A stretch of 64,000 nt of DNA from Amyelois transitella (taxonomy: Eukaryota > Arthropoda > Insecta > Lepidoptera > Pyralidae), in assembly GCF_032362555.1 (NCBI RefSeq), contig NC_083519.1:4109501-4173500 (forward strand), written 5' to 3'. Below, one piece after another: positions 39,101 to 51,100 of this stretch (positions are counted from its first letter, which is position 1; the number at the start of each line of letters is the position of its first letter). The notes under the pieces are model-generated. The model made no database searches and was not told the origin of the DNA. It worked only from the letters and a program-made list of their open reading frames with translations. The translations under genes were made by a program, and so were the position numbers.

Positions 39101-42100
39101 AACTATTCATATTTTCTGCCATTAGGTACAACATTTTTAACTTTCCTTACTTGTAAAGTTGTGTGCATACATACCGGGTCAACGAATGCAAAATAAAGGG
39201 GTTTCGCTAGCCTCCGTTTCTCGTCTGGACGAACGCAAATGATTCCATTTTAGAATCATTAAATTTGAAAACATTTTCTTTTTTCAGCCAGTATTCAAAC
39301 AGTGTTCTTTTTTGAATTCGCAGGTCGTTCCGCGTCGGGTCGTTCCACAGCGTTCGAGGCTCTGTGCCGCCGCGGCAACATCATTCGGTCTTCGGCCGCC
39401 GCCACGCGACCGCACGCCGCCAGCATCTCCACCGCGGCAGGCATTCTCATCACCGGTAAACATTATACATATATAGCTTGATCAGAAATATAACAGAACT
39501 GCCAATGTTGGCGCCAGTTACTTAAATGAAGGAAAACTTACGATACGTGCTGCTGCAAGTTTAATTTATGTATACCAAATTCCACAATCACATTCTGATT
39601 AGAAATTTTTGCGTTTTTTATCGAACAAAGTAGAGTTAGATAGTGTTTAAAGAAATGTTTTTCTCTGAAAGACAAATTACTCGCATGTAGAGAACATACC
39701 TACTTAAAAAATAAGAAGTTTGTTATTTTGTTCAAAAATCTGACAACTGAATGACTTCACGGTCCAAAGAGAATCTTATTATAAAAAAACGTTGACGGAA
39801 ATTTCAAAACGAAAATGAACTAAAATGTATGTTGATTATTTTAGGTCAACCCTCAAATCCCGATTTAAGTGATAAGACAAGGCCACGAAGCAATTCCTTA
39901 GGAAACGAAGAGAGGCCGCCAACTCCGCCTTTGACGATGACGGAAAAAATACAGGTAATTATTGTTATACAACCATATGTACCTACAAGCCTTCTTAATT
40001 TTATTGTCTTAACAAACAGGTACTAAGTAAGTCTGTTGTAAAGGTAGTTCTCAGTATTAATTTTTATATTCCGTTCTCATTTTTAAAGTTGATTATGACT
40101 GAGTAAAATAAAACGTCTTAAAGCAATAATTGCAGAAATTTCTAAAATGACCAAAACTGGTTTGTTTTTAGACAATCCACGCAAGTCCAGATAGTCCGTC
40201 AGATTTGCGCATACTAAAACGATCGGAGAGTTTCGCTGGAGACGCGCAAATATTGCAGAATCTACAGAGGCTATCGTTTTCAGCTGGTATGTTACACAAT
40301 TTTTTATATTTCCTTTAATATATTATATTTAAAAGCTATTGATTAAGTTTGATGGAAAAATACCTACATATCTAAAAAGAGTATTCGGTAAAGCGATGGC
40401 TTAATAAAAGTAGTCGCGTTGATGAAACTTCTGATCTTGTTTATAGTTCCTGGCTCAGGCCCTGTCTCCCAAAAGGGCGCTTCTGGCAAAAGACTTTAGG
40501 AGGCGTAAAAAAGATTACCTGAAGATACCCATGATTGGAAGGTCAAATTTGGCTCAGGCCCTGTCTCCCAAAAGGGCGCTTCTGGCAAAAGACTTTAGGA
40601 GGCGTAAAAAAGATTACCTGAAGATACCCATGATTGGAAGGTCAAATTTGGCTCAGGCCCTGTCTCCCAAAAGGGCGCTTCTGGCAAAAGACTTTAGGAG
40701 GCGTAAAAAAGATTACTTGAAGATACCCATGATTGGAAGGTCAAATTTGAACAATATGATAACGATTTCTGATAGCATGAATAATTATCTAGAATATCAT
40801 TTACAGGATCATCTAACCCAAAATCACGGTGTAGTAGAACGCTCAGTTTTCCCGAAGAGCCAGATAAAGAAGCTGCTGCGACGGAGTCATTAGACCCGAT
40901 CAGAGGGTCGCCTTTGAAGTAAGTTATTTGTATATTAGCTTTTAGCCGCAACTTCGCTAGCGCGTATTAACGCGATATCTACACGCGCAAATTCACATTA
41001 TTTATGCTCGTGTTTCGTCCTCAAGATTAGCAAGATTATGGTTTGTTTACACATGTAGTTACACATGACATGTGCCGCCACAGCAGTGAATATTTGAGGT
41101 AGTCAAAAAAAAAAAAAAAATATTGAACAAAATGTGGGTAGGACGCGCTATTCGCTTGGCTGCCAACTTCTTATTTCATACTCATTCACATTCAGTGCTC
41201 CGCCACAGCACGTCGCGCTTTTTATAAATTATTTCTTAATTTCTTAATTCTTAATTTCTTAATTATGTCTTCTCGAAAACGTTTCAATAGTGATTCTGTC
41301 GAATTGAAAAAATTACTTAAAAAAGTGAAAAATTTAGAAAAGAAAGTCAATGATCGTAAACGTCGTCGGATAATTGAAGAAAGTTCTTTATCATGTTCAT
41401 CGTCATCAGAATTGGCGGTTTCTTCACCAGCTCGGAGCCGTGCGCAGTCACCGGAAAACCTAGAAGGTACCTAGGATTAAACTTTATTGTGCTTAAAATA
41501 GCTTCCCCTGTGTTTGCGGTATAACAAATAAATCAGAGTTATACCTACACACCAACAGTAATTGTTTGACCTGCTGTTAGAAGCTATGCATTACTGGGTT
41601 TGCGATATAACAACTTATCTGAGTTATATCTACCCACAAGACAGTAATGTTTCTTAATTCCACGCTGCTATTCAAGGACCTGCGTCGGGAATCCTTCATC
41701 TGTAGGATATCGCATTACTGGGTTTTTCGGTATAACAAATAACAGAGTTATATCTACCCACTATATAGTAATGCCTTCTATTGCACATGTGGTTTTTTAC
41801 CGTTCATTTCGGGTTTACAACATTGTTGTTACCCAAGTACCCACTTGCAATAATGCAACGTGTAATTAACGGCAGTAGCATTTAACGGCATAAAATTAAT
41901 TTTTCAGGCGGAATCCAGCAAGTTCCCGTTGATGTCATTGACATCCCACGGCTTCACAGCCGTTCACCCAGCCCATGTAGGGGTAATCTCGTCGCCGAAA
42001 AAGAGATGTTACCGTTGACCTGTCCTCCTACTGCTAATACGGAGATTCTCGATGAGAATCTTATAGAACTAGATAGTTCTATTTTGGAAATTCTTGGAGA

Positions 42101-45100
42101 AGATCCCACGGCAGCTACCACATATGGTAAAGATATTCAAAAAGACCTGGCCGTTCGACTTGAGCATATCGCAACACAAGGGTTATCAAGGGAAACCCGC
42201 AAGGAGTTGCTCGAAAAATTCCACATACCGAGTAATTGTACTCTTATTGATGCACCAGCCATTAATCCTGAAATAAAGGGCGCTATACCTATAGTAGTTG
42301 CAAAAAGAACTAAAGCTATGGAATACAAACAAAAACAATTAGCTGGTGCTATTGCGGGTCTCAGTATAATCATAACTCAATTAATTAACAAGAAAGATTC
42401 TAACTCGGAAATACTAAAAAATTTAATGGATGTTTGTCGGTTACTGTGTGACTGTCAACACAATGATTCTGTTACAAGGAAGGGATTTATTCTGAGCACT
42501 CTTAAGAAAGATATGAAAGAACAAATAGAAAATACTAAAATAGATAAGTTTTTATTCGGTAATGACTTGGCCGAAACTTTAAAAGCCGCTAAGGCTATAA
42601 ATAAATCTAGTGCTGAACTTAAGCCAGTTCCTGTCAAGCAACCTACAAGAAAAGCAGCTAATTTCTCTTCAAAAAACGTGAAAGCACCCCCGAATCGTCG
42701 GGGGACTATATCAACATCACAAAGACCCCAGGAGACTGCGCCGGAGCGGCGGACGAAGCTTCAGCGCGCCAGCTCGTCGAGGACATCGCAGCGAGCGTCG
42801 AGACACAACCACCGCTAAATTCGGTAAAATATGCCGGTAGACTTCCTCATTTCTACTGCCAATGGAAATGTTTGACCAACGATCCTACCGTCTTATCATG
42901 GATAAAAGGTTATGAAATACCTTTCATTGAACCACCAGTTCAGACAGTGTTGTATCAACGAACGACATTGCCTTCTAGTACTGAGAAAAAATATTTCGCA
43001 AAAGCCGTTCATAACCTTTTATCTATTGAAGCAATATCTACATGTGAACCCTGCGAAGGTCAATTTATTTCAAAGGTATTTTTAATACCAAAACCAAATG
43101 GAAAAATGAGATTTATACTAAACCTTAAACAACTTAATAAATATATTAATACTTGTCACTTCAAATTAGAAGATTTAAGGACAGCTGTAAAACTTATCTC
43201 GAAAGATTGTTTTATGAGTACAGTTGACATAAAAGATGCCTATTTTTTTATAAAAATCCATCAAAATTCGAGAAAGTACCTTCGATTTTCCTTAAACAAT
43301 CAACTGTACGAGTTCAACGTTTTGCCTTTTGGCCTTAACACTGCTCCATTTGTTTTTACAAAAATTATGAAACCCATTGTTAAACTCCTTAGACAATGCG
43401 GGTACATTTCAATTATTTATTTAGATGATATTTTTTTAATTGGAGATACCTATGAATCTTGTTTGTCAAAAACTATAAAACTTTTAACCTCACTAGGTTG
43501 GGTAATAAACGAAAAGTGTTCTTAAACCAAGCACATCAAGTAGATTTTTGGGGTTTATATTAGACTCTAAGCAATTGGAAATTAGTATACCTTCAGAAAA
43601 AATAAATAGAATTAAAAAAGAACTAGAAAAATTCATTAAATTAAATCGTTGTAAGATAAGAGACTTCGCTAGCTTACTAGGTTTGCTGGTATCTGCCAGT
43701 CCTGCTGTCGAGTATAGCTGGCTTTACACAAAAGAGTTTGAAAGATGCAAATTCTTAAATTTACAACCTGATACAGATTACGATAAATATATGACCTTAC
43801 CAAAATCATTAAATAAGGATTTTACTTGGTGGCCTAGAACTATTAGGCACCCAAAATGTAAAATCAAGGACGAGGTCTTCGAATTAGAGATTTTTACGGA
43901 TGCCTCAACTACAGGGTGGGGTGCCGCATGTGGTAAAAATACTGCCAGCGGCCCTTGGAGCGCAGATGAACAAAATAGACACATTAACTATTTAGAGATC
44001 TTAGCCGCATTCCTTGGCCTTAAGACCTTTGCAAAATATTGTTATGATGTTCAAATTCTTTTAAGGATTGATAATACAACCGCTATTTCGTATATAAATC
44101 GAATGGGTGGAATTCAATTCCCTCATCTTACGCAAATCACAAAGGAATTATGGCAATGGTGTGAAATGCGACAAATCCATGTTTATGCATCATACATCAA
44201 TTCCTCGGCTAATAACATTGCTGATGCGGAATCTAGAAAACCGCATCCTGATATAGAATGGGAACTCGCAGATTGGGCTTTTCTTCAAATAGTTGATAGT
44301 TGGGGACTCCCAGAAGTTGATATTTTTGCAAGCAGAATTAATGCTAAATGCAATAAATATATTTTTTTAACGCTTTTACAATATCTTGGTCAAATACATA
44401 TATTTTTTTATGGATTTCCTCCATTTGCCATGATTCTTAAAACTCTTCGTAAAATTATATGTAATAAGGCCAAAGGAATCTTAATTGTTCCTCATTGGCC
44501 CACACAACCGTGGTTTCCATTATTTAGGAGCCTTTTTCAAACTGAACCAATAATATTCAGATGTGGTGATAATTTAATTTTATCTCATTCCAGCCCTCGC
44601 AACATGCATCACCAGATTACCCTGGTTGCAGGGCTATTATCCGGTCAGCGCTTCTAGGAAGAAATATTCCTGCTCCTACCATCAAAATAATGATAGCTTC
44701 ACTTTCGTCAAATTCAATTAAACAATAGAATACCTATATTAAAAAATGGTATTTATATTGCATGAAAAATAACTTAGATATTTACCATGCTGATATCACG
44801 AATATCCTTTATTCCTTACTGATTTATATGAATTAGGTGCACAATATAGCACGCTCAATAGCTGCAGATCAGCGCTAAAATTAATTTTTGGAGAAAATAT
44901 CTGCGGCGATGATAGCATCCGTCGTTCCTTTAGAGGAATATTTAAATTGCGTCCTCCTCAGCCCAAGTACAATCTTACTTGGGATACTTCACAAGTTTTA
45001 GACCAAATGGATAAATATCCACTTGGTACCCGAATGAGTCTTTGTCATTAGAGAAAATTTCTAAAAAATTAACTATACTTGCCCTAATCACGGCTCATAG

Positions 45101-48100
45101 GGCACAAACTTTGTCGAAAATTTATATTCACAATATCGATATGCGTAATAGTGAAATTTTGGTAAAAATACCCGATTTTATTAAAACTTCTCGCCCTGGC
45201 GTACTACAACCAGTATTAGTCATACCATATTTTTTAGATAGACTAGAAATTTGCCCAGCTAAAACACTTTGTTCTTATATAGAAATAACAAAGGACTTAC
45301 GTGGGAATATTCAAAATTTATTTATAAGTCTGAAAAGACCATACAAACCTGTTACCTCGCAAACGTTATGCAGGTGGATAAAAGACGCACTTAAAAGTAG
45401 TGGCATTGACGTATCTTTGTTCACGGCACACAGCACTAGGCATGCTGCTACTTCTAAGGCCATGAAACTCGGAATAAATTTAGATTTAATAAGAAAGACC
45501 GCAGGTTGGAGTGGAACCTCAAATACGTTTATAAAATTTTATAATCGTTCTATCAGAGATAATATGAGTAATGATCAATTTGCTAAGAGCATTGTAAGAA
45601 TTCTTTAAATAATAGTTAAATTTATGAAAGAGTACCCACATTGATTGTTGTACTTACATTAAATGTTACTCTTTATTTAATTGTTACACTTACTGTTTTC
45701 TCTAAAAAATAATAATAAATGCCTTCATTTTGCAGTTCAGTTTATTTTATAAACATTCATTACATGTATCATAGATATATCTGTGATATGTGGATGTTCA
45801 CGCTTCTTCTCTCAACGTCTACATGTGTAAACAAACCATAATCTTGCTAATCTTGAGGACGAAACACGAGCATAATTAATGATTAAACGAACTTACCTAG
45901 TGAAGTTCTATCATAATTATGCGAAGTGTTTCGTCCGAAGAGATTAGCAACCCACCCAACCCATATCCCCAAAGAATCGTGAAACATCCATGCTCCATAC
46001 CTGAACTAAATGAGTATGAAATAAGAAGTTGGCAGCCAAGCGAATAGCGCGTCCTACCCACATTTTGTTCAATATTTTTTTTTTTTTTTTGACTACCTCA
46101 AATATTCACTGCTGTGGCGGCACATGTCATGTGTAACTACATGTGTAAACAAACCATAATCTTGCTAATCTCTTCGGACGAAACACTTCGCATAATTATG
46201 ATAGAACTTCACTAGGTAAGTTCGTTTAATCATTAATTATAAGAGCCACCTACACTATTTATTAAAAATTAAGTAGAATCTACAGGCGAGAATTTTACTT
46301 TTTATTTTGTGCCATCTACAAAATAAGACAGGTTTTCGCAAAGCCTATGGGAACTATAGTTTTTATCAGTCTGGAGTAAGACATAGGAACCTTTCATCCC
46401 GAAAGGTTCCTACGTCTTACTCCAGACTTTATTAATTATATACGTGATACTTCAAGAAGATTAAGTCAGTATATGACCTGTGAAAAAAAAATTAAAAAAA
46501 CAAACCGGCCTTTGGCGCAGCGTTAGTGCGCTTGTCTGTGACACTGGAGCTCTCGGGTTTGAATCCCGGTCAGGGCATGATGTGAAACGAATTTACTCTG
46601 ATGGCCTGGGTCTTGGTTAGTATCTCGTGACGCAAGTCTCTTTACTTACATTCAGGCTAACTCAATGTAATCTGTCTGTATGTATATATGAATATTGTCG
46701 CGCCCCCCGCAGAGTGTCCCCCCGCACGCCGGTGCTGGCGGACGACCCGCTGGGCGCGCTGAGCGCCGCCGCGCCCCCCGCGCCCCGCCCGCCGCCGCCC
46801 TCCCCGCCGCCGGCCTCGCCGCCGCCCGCGCCGCGCCACGAGTTCAGCGTCAGCCCGAAGCTGTTCCACAGGCGGGGCTCGTTCCAGGATGAAGCGCCGG
46901 AGACTACAGGGTATAAACATTCCTTATTAGTTGCTACCCGAGTTCGAATTTCAAATTGCCCCTCTTTAGTGGATGTTTATTTTATTTGGTACACTAAAGT
47001 TCAGTGTAATCCGTTCAATTGTTTTTATCTTTATTTTATGTTTGTTGATAAAATTTGGCTGGATCGAGTAATGCCATGTTCTAGCAAGCGTAACTTAGAA
47101 AAACTTGCACCAATTTGATTCGACATTTTTTGACATTACATTGCTGTAGATGTTAGTTACATTAGTTAAATCTAGCAATGTCAGAAACGCATAATGACGG
47201 AACAGAATAATTTATCTTGTTTTGTTATAATTAAAACAAGCGTGAATATTCGCTATAGTGCGAACATCATTATGCGATTTTGACATTCATCATTCAGTGT
47301 GGAACCCTCCTTCAATATTCCACTCCCGTTTAAGGTAATTCCAGACATTTTTATTCAGCCTTAACCAAAGAAGTATTTTTTTCTATTTTGATTTTACGAC
47401 GCGACCAAAAGACGGCAGTTTTTACTGAATTTTTAAAAAGAAATATTTTTATATACGATATCGAATATCGATTTTATTTAAAAGAGACAAATGTACAAAT
47501 GTCTGAAACGTCCTTATAACAGTGTCGCCCTCTAACAGTAGGCTAGTACGGCGTCCCATCGAAACATGATGACCTCGATAGTTTCCTCCCGACAGGAAAC
47601 TGCACAGAAGCGAGACGGCCCCCGGAGGAACCGTGTCCTCGAGTCTAGCTAGCCTCGGGAATACACTCAAGAATAGCTTCGGGTATGTTGCTTTTTATTA
47701 GTTAGAGGTGCATGAATTGAAGACTAGATGGCGCTAGTGAGCTCGTATTATGATTTCACCATGGAAATGTAGTTAATTGGCCTAAAACTGAGAAAATATG
47801 TTTTGTAAATAGCAAGTTCCTAATAATATTGTTTTACTATTAAGCAATCTTAGGCACATATTTTGCTACGACTTGGACAATTGATCAATAAGCTAATACA
47901 ACCAAAACATATTATTACTAAATTCACCATCGCCATCTATTGAGCACATTATCTGCCCTTAGAGTAATTGAATGTGCTATAGTATACTATGAGTAATGTA
48001 ATGTTACATGTATAGTTTTAGACATACATATATATGTTTTTTTAATCATAATTTTGAATCTCATCAAACAATGAGCACAAATTTTGCTTATAATAACGGT

Positions 48101-51100
48101 GTTCATAGCTAACACAATAAATGTTTGTTATATTTTACTTTTTAATGCTCTTTCTGTTTCATCAATACTTTATTGTTTGTGTGTAATATCTTAATTGTAG
48201 AGAAATTAACACAGTTACAAGAAGTAGTACATAGTAATAAAAGAAATAAATCACTTGCAAATGAATGGTTGCACTGGCTATATTAATTGCCACTATTTGG
48301 CACTTAAAATAATTTACAAAAATGGAACAGAATAGCATTTTTTATTGTCAATTAATTTACGCACTTAAAAGGAGATTGCATGCAATACATACGATCATGA
48401 GTCGTTATATTACCATTGAAATTAACATATAATTAAGTCAGTATGACTTGTAACAACACAATGACATAACCAACGCAGTGTTGCTATTTTCATAATATGG
48501 TAATTATTAACTATTTTAAACATGTGGTGAACTAGTATGCAGCTATTAGACTTATTAAAATTGACTCGGGTCAAATTCAAATTAAAAAATTTTATACATT
48601 TTTATTTAGGATATTTCAACATTACTTAATAATTGTCAAATCTGTTGGTTTCATAACATTGGTTGACGTCAAATAAGTAAATTAAAATTAGGTTTACTGC
48701 CGCTTCCGCGTCAATGCAGAAGAAGCGGTAAAAAAACTGCACTGCAGCATTTTCTTCAATAACGTCAACTTAACAATTATCCAAACTTAGAATAGAAATG
48801 TGTATATGCCGTCTTTATTTAAACTGAACTATGTCCTGATCTCATGTCTGGCCCAAAGGTTCTCATAATTCCGCGACAGTCTTGCTCCGCTGAAAATGTC
48901 TGTTGCATCAGATATGAACTGGGTAATAAAATATTCACACTAAACTTAACCACCAAGAAATTACGCTCAATATTCAAAGTAATCGTTTCATTGCATGCAA
49001 TCTCGCCAATATCATAAGATTTATTGCCACATTTTTGTTCGCACACGTACGCCTGCTAGCCTGTTTGTTTCTTAGACGCTATTCGCCTGCCCGCCTGTCG
49101 TTGCGAAAGGAGAACATGAAAATAAGCAAAGCAATGATCGAGAGCTACTTCAGGTAAATTACCGCTTCTTTGTAACTTTTGCCTGTCCTGTGGAATAATT
49201 TAAATTGAAAGTTAAATCTCCTTTTTCAAAGTTTTGATGCAAATTTTGCGTTAATTGACTTACGTTCTTGTCAATTAATCAGTAACAAAAGTGATTTGAA
49301 TTGTATTTGTACATTTTTTACATTAATGGATATTTATAAGAAAAAGTTAACTGTGTAACTTGGGGTTCTATTTAAAAGTCAATCAAGTAGGAAATAATTA
49401 TACTAAAGTATTAAAAAAACAATACTAGTGTAAAGTTGATTTTTCTTTATTTTAACGTATATCCTGCTATTATTTATCATATATCTTGTTTCTTAATAAA
49501 CATAGCATGAACTGTGGACATTGTAGTTTTGTCACTTATTCATGAAACCAAAATTAATATACGAAAAGTCTCAAATATTCATTAGCAATTGCATGGTTTT
49601 ATTCATTTTTTTACCAGATTAAAAATTTATTTTTTCTTAACAAAGTTTTTTTCATAGACCACCCCTGACGTCCCTCAACCATGCCTCCTTTTTGTCTAGT
49701 TGAGCACCCAGTCTCATACTTTATTGTCTGCAATTATATTGCAGTGAGAGAGTACATTTTACATATATCTCATCATCGTTTGACCTGTGGAGTTATTCAC
49801 GAACGTTGTCAATATCTTCCAGCTCTGTCAACCTCAGTGATTAGAGAGGGAAGATTATTAACATTGTCAGTACATATTTGTGAATAAGCCCCTGATGGTG
49901 TTCTTTTTGTAGAGGAATCCGGTGTCTATAAACCACACATGACCCATGAGTGAACATTTGGTCAAGTCAGATCCACGACATCGAACGATAAATTAATTTG
50001 TAACATTTTATGTAACCTTCCAGTCCCACGAGTATAGCTGGTAAAAAATCGAATGAGCTACTCCAAAGTGGCCTTAGCAGTCTCAAATCAGCCGCCACCA
50101 GTATGGCGAAGAAGTTCGACGAGATGAAGGAGGTTATATCGGCTAACTCGACGCCTGTCAAAGTGTCCATAGGGAACGCTACGAGTGCGCTGAGCAGTTT
50201 TATCACGGAGGAAGATTCTACGGATGGCTCGTCGGAGATGAATCCGGATGGTGAGATCATTTTATGTTTTCATGAATAAATAAGGCATCCGAATTAGGTG
50301 AATCTTTATACGGTCTTCTTTAGAGAATGCCATAAGCGCACTGAGTAGTCGACAAATATTCTATGCAAATTTTTTTGGGAAATAGGTAATTGTGGTGAAA
50401 GATAATTGTGAATAAACTATGTACGTGTCTAAACCAATTTCATTTTGAAGGCAAGAATTAAAAATTTGAGATTTTTAGGTCAATAATAAGACTCGCGACT
50501 TAGGTCTTATGACTTTTCTCTAGTTATATTGTTTTTCGATCATTTTGTTCAAAATTATTTGCAACATTTTTGATCTGTTTTTTTTCTGATTATCAAGCAT
50601 GTTGCAGTCTGTAGAATATAGTTTGTTCTCTGTGACAGCAGGATGAAACTATAAATATGACTTAGTTGCAAAAAGGATAGATAATTAAATGTATGCAATT
50701 CACATCTGTCACCGAGATTAAGCTATATTTTACGGCCTATATTAAATTTCTGTTTGCAGAATGGGCGACGGGCAACGCGTTCAGACGCGCTTCAAGCGAC
50801 GCCGACTTGGCGTGCGCCATGGAGCGCGGGTCGCTCGCTACCCTACTGTCGCATTTACCGGATAACCTTTACCCAGCACAAGCTGTAAGTTTAAACTTTA
50901 ATCAGAAAAATAATTTACACTTCTTAAAATATATCTTAATAGTGAGACAGATAAAGAATGATGTAGGAACGACTAAGAAAATAATAAGTATGAATTTGAC
51001 AGATGTCATTATAATCATCATAATTTATATAAAAGGAGTGTATAAAATGGATTGGGGAAAGAAAAAAACGGGTGATATAATATAAAGTGCTAATGTTAAG

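Larger units (their letters stand above)
41002..46240 (+). mobile_element. DIRS-type tyrosine-recombinase retrotransposon in Crag intron 23
   Basis: A 5239-bp element inserted in the same direction as Crag. It has gag-like, reverse transcriptase/RNase H and tyrosine recombinase ORFs in the DIRS order, no integrase, and no LTRs in direct orientation. Instead it has inverted terminal repeats and an internal complementary region. The internal region (45819-45950) is the complement of the left outer end fused to the complement of the right outer end, sharing TTAT; this is the diagnostic DIRS1 architecture. No target-site duplication is seen, as expected for recombinase integration. The ORFs have a few indels and a nonsense codon while the ends are nearly intact, so the copy is fairly young but defective. 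Confidence 0.95.
40919..46712 (+). other. Crag intron 23
   Basis: A 5.8-kb intron made almost entirely of inserted DNA: a LINE-type fragment (40938-40990), the DIRS element (41002-46240), a hairpin (46368-46428) and a tRNA-derived SINE (46507-46625). Only about 450 bases look like original intron. Confidence 0.85.

Noticed and set aside
40447-40748. 99-bp array as an extra Crag exon
   Set aside because: Entering in the phase left by exon 22 gives TAG at 40497-40499, and exon 22 joins exon 23 directly in phase.
46507-46580. A functional tRNA gene
   Set aside because: A and B boxes and two arms are visible, but the acceptor stem is poor, no normal anticodon loop forms, and a SINE body follows.
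46657-46920. Arg/Gly-rich reverse-strand ORF of 87 codons
   Set aside because: Shadow of the GC-rich Crag exon 24; its composition comes from reading CCG/GCC runs on the other strand.
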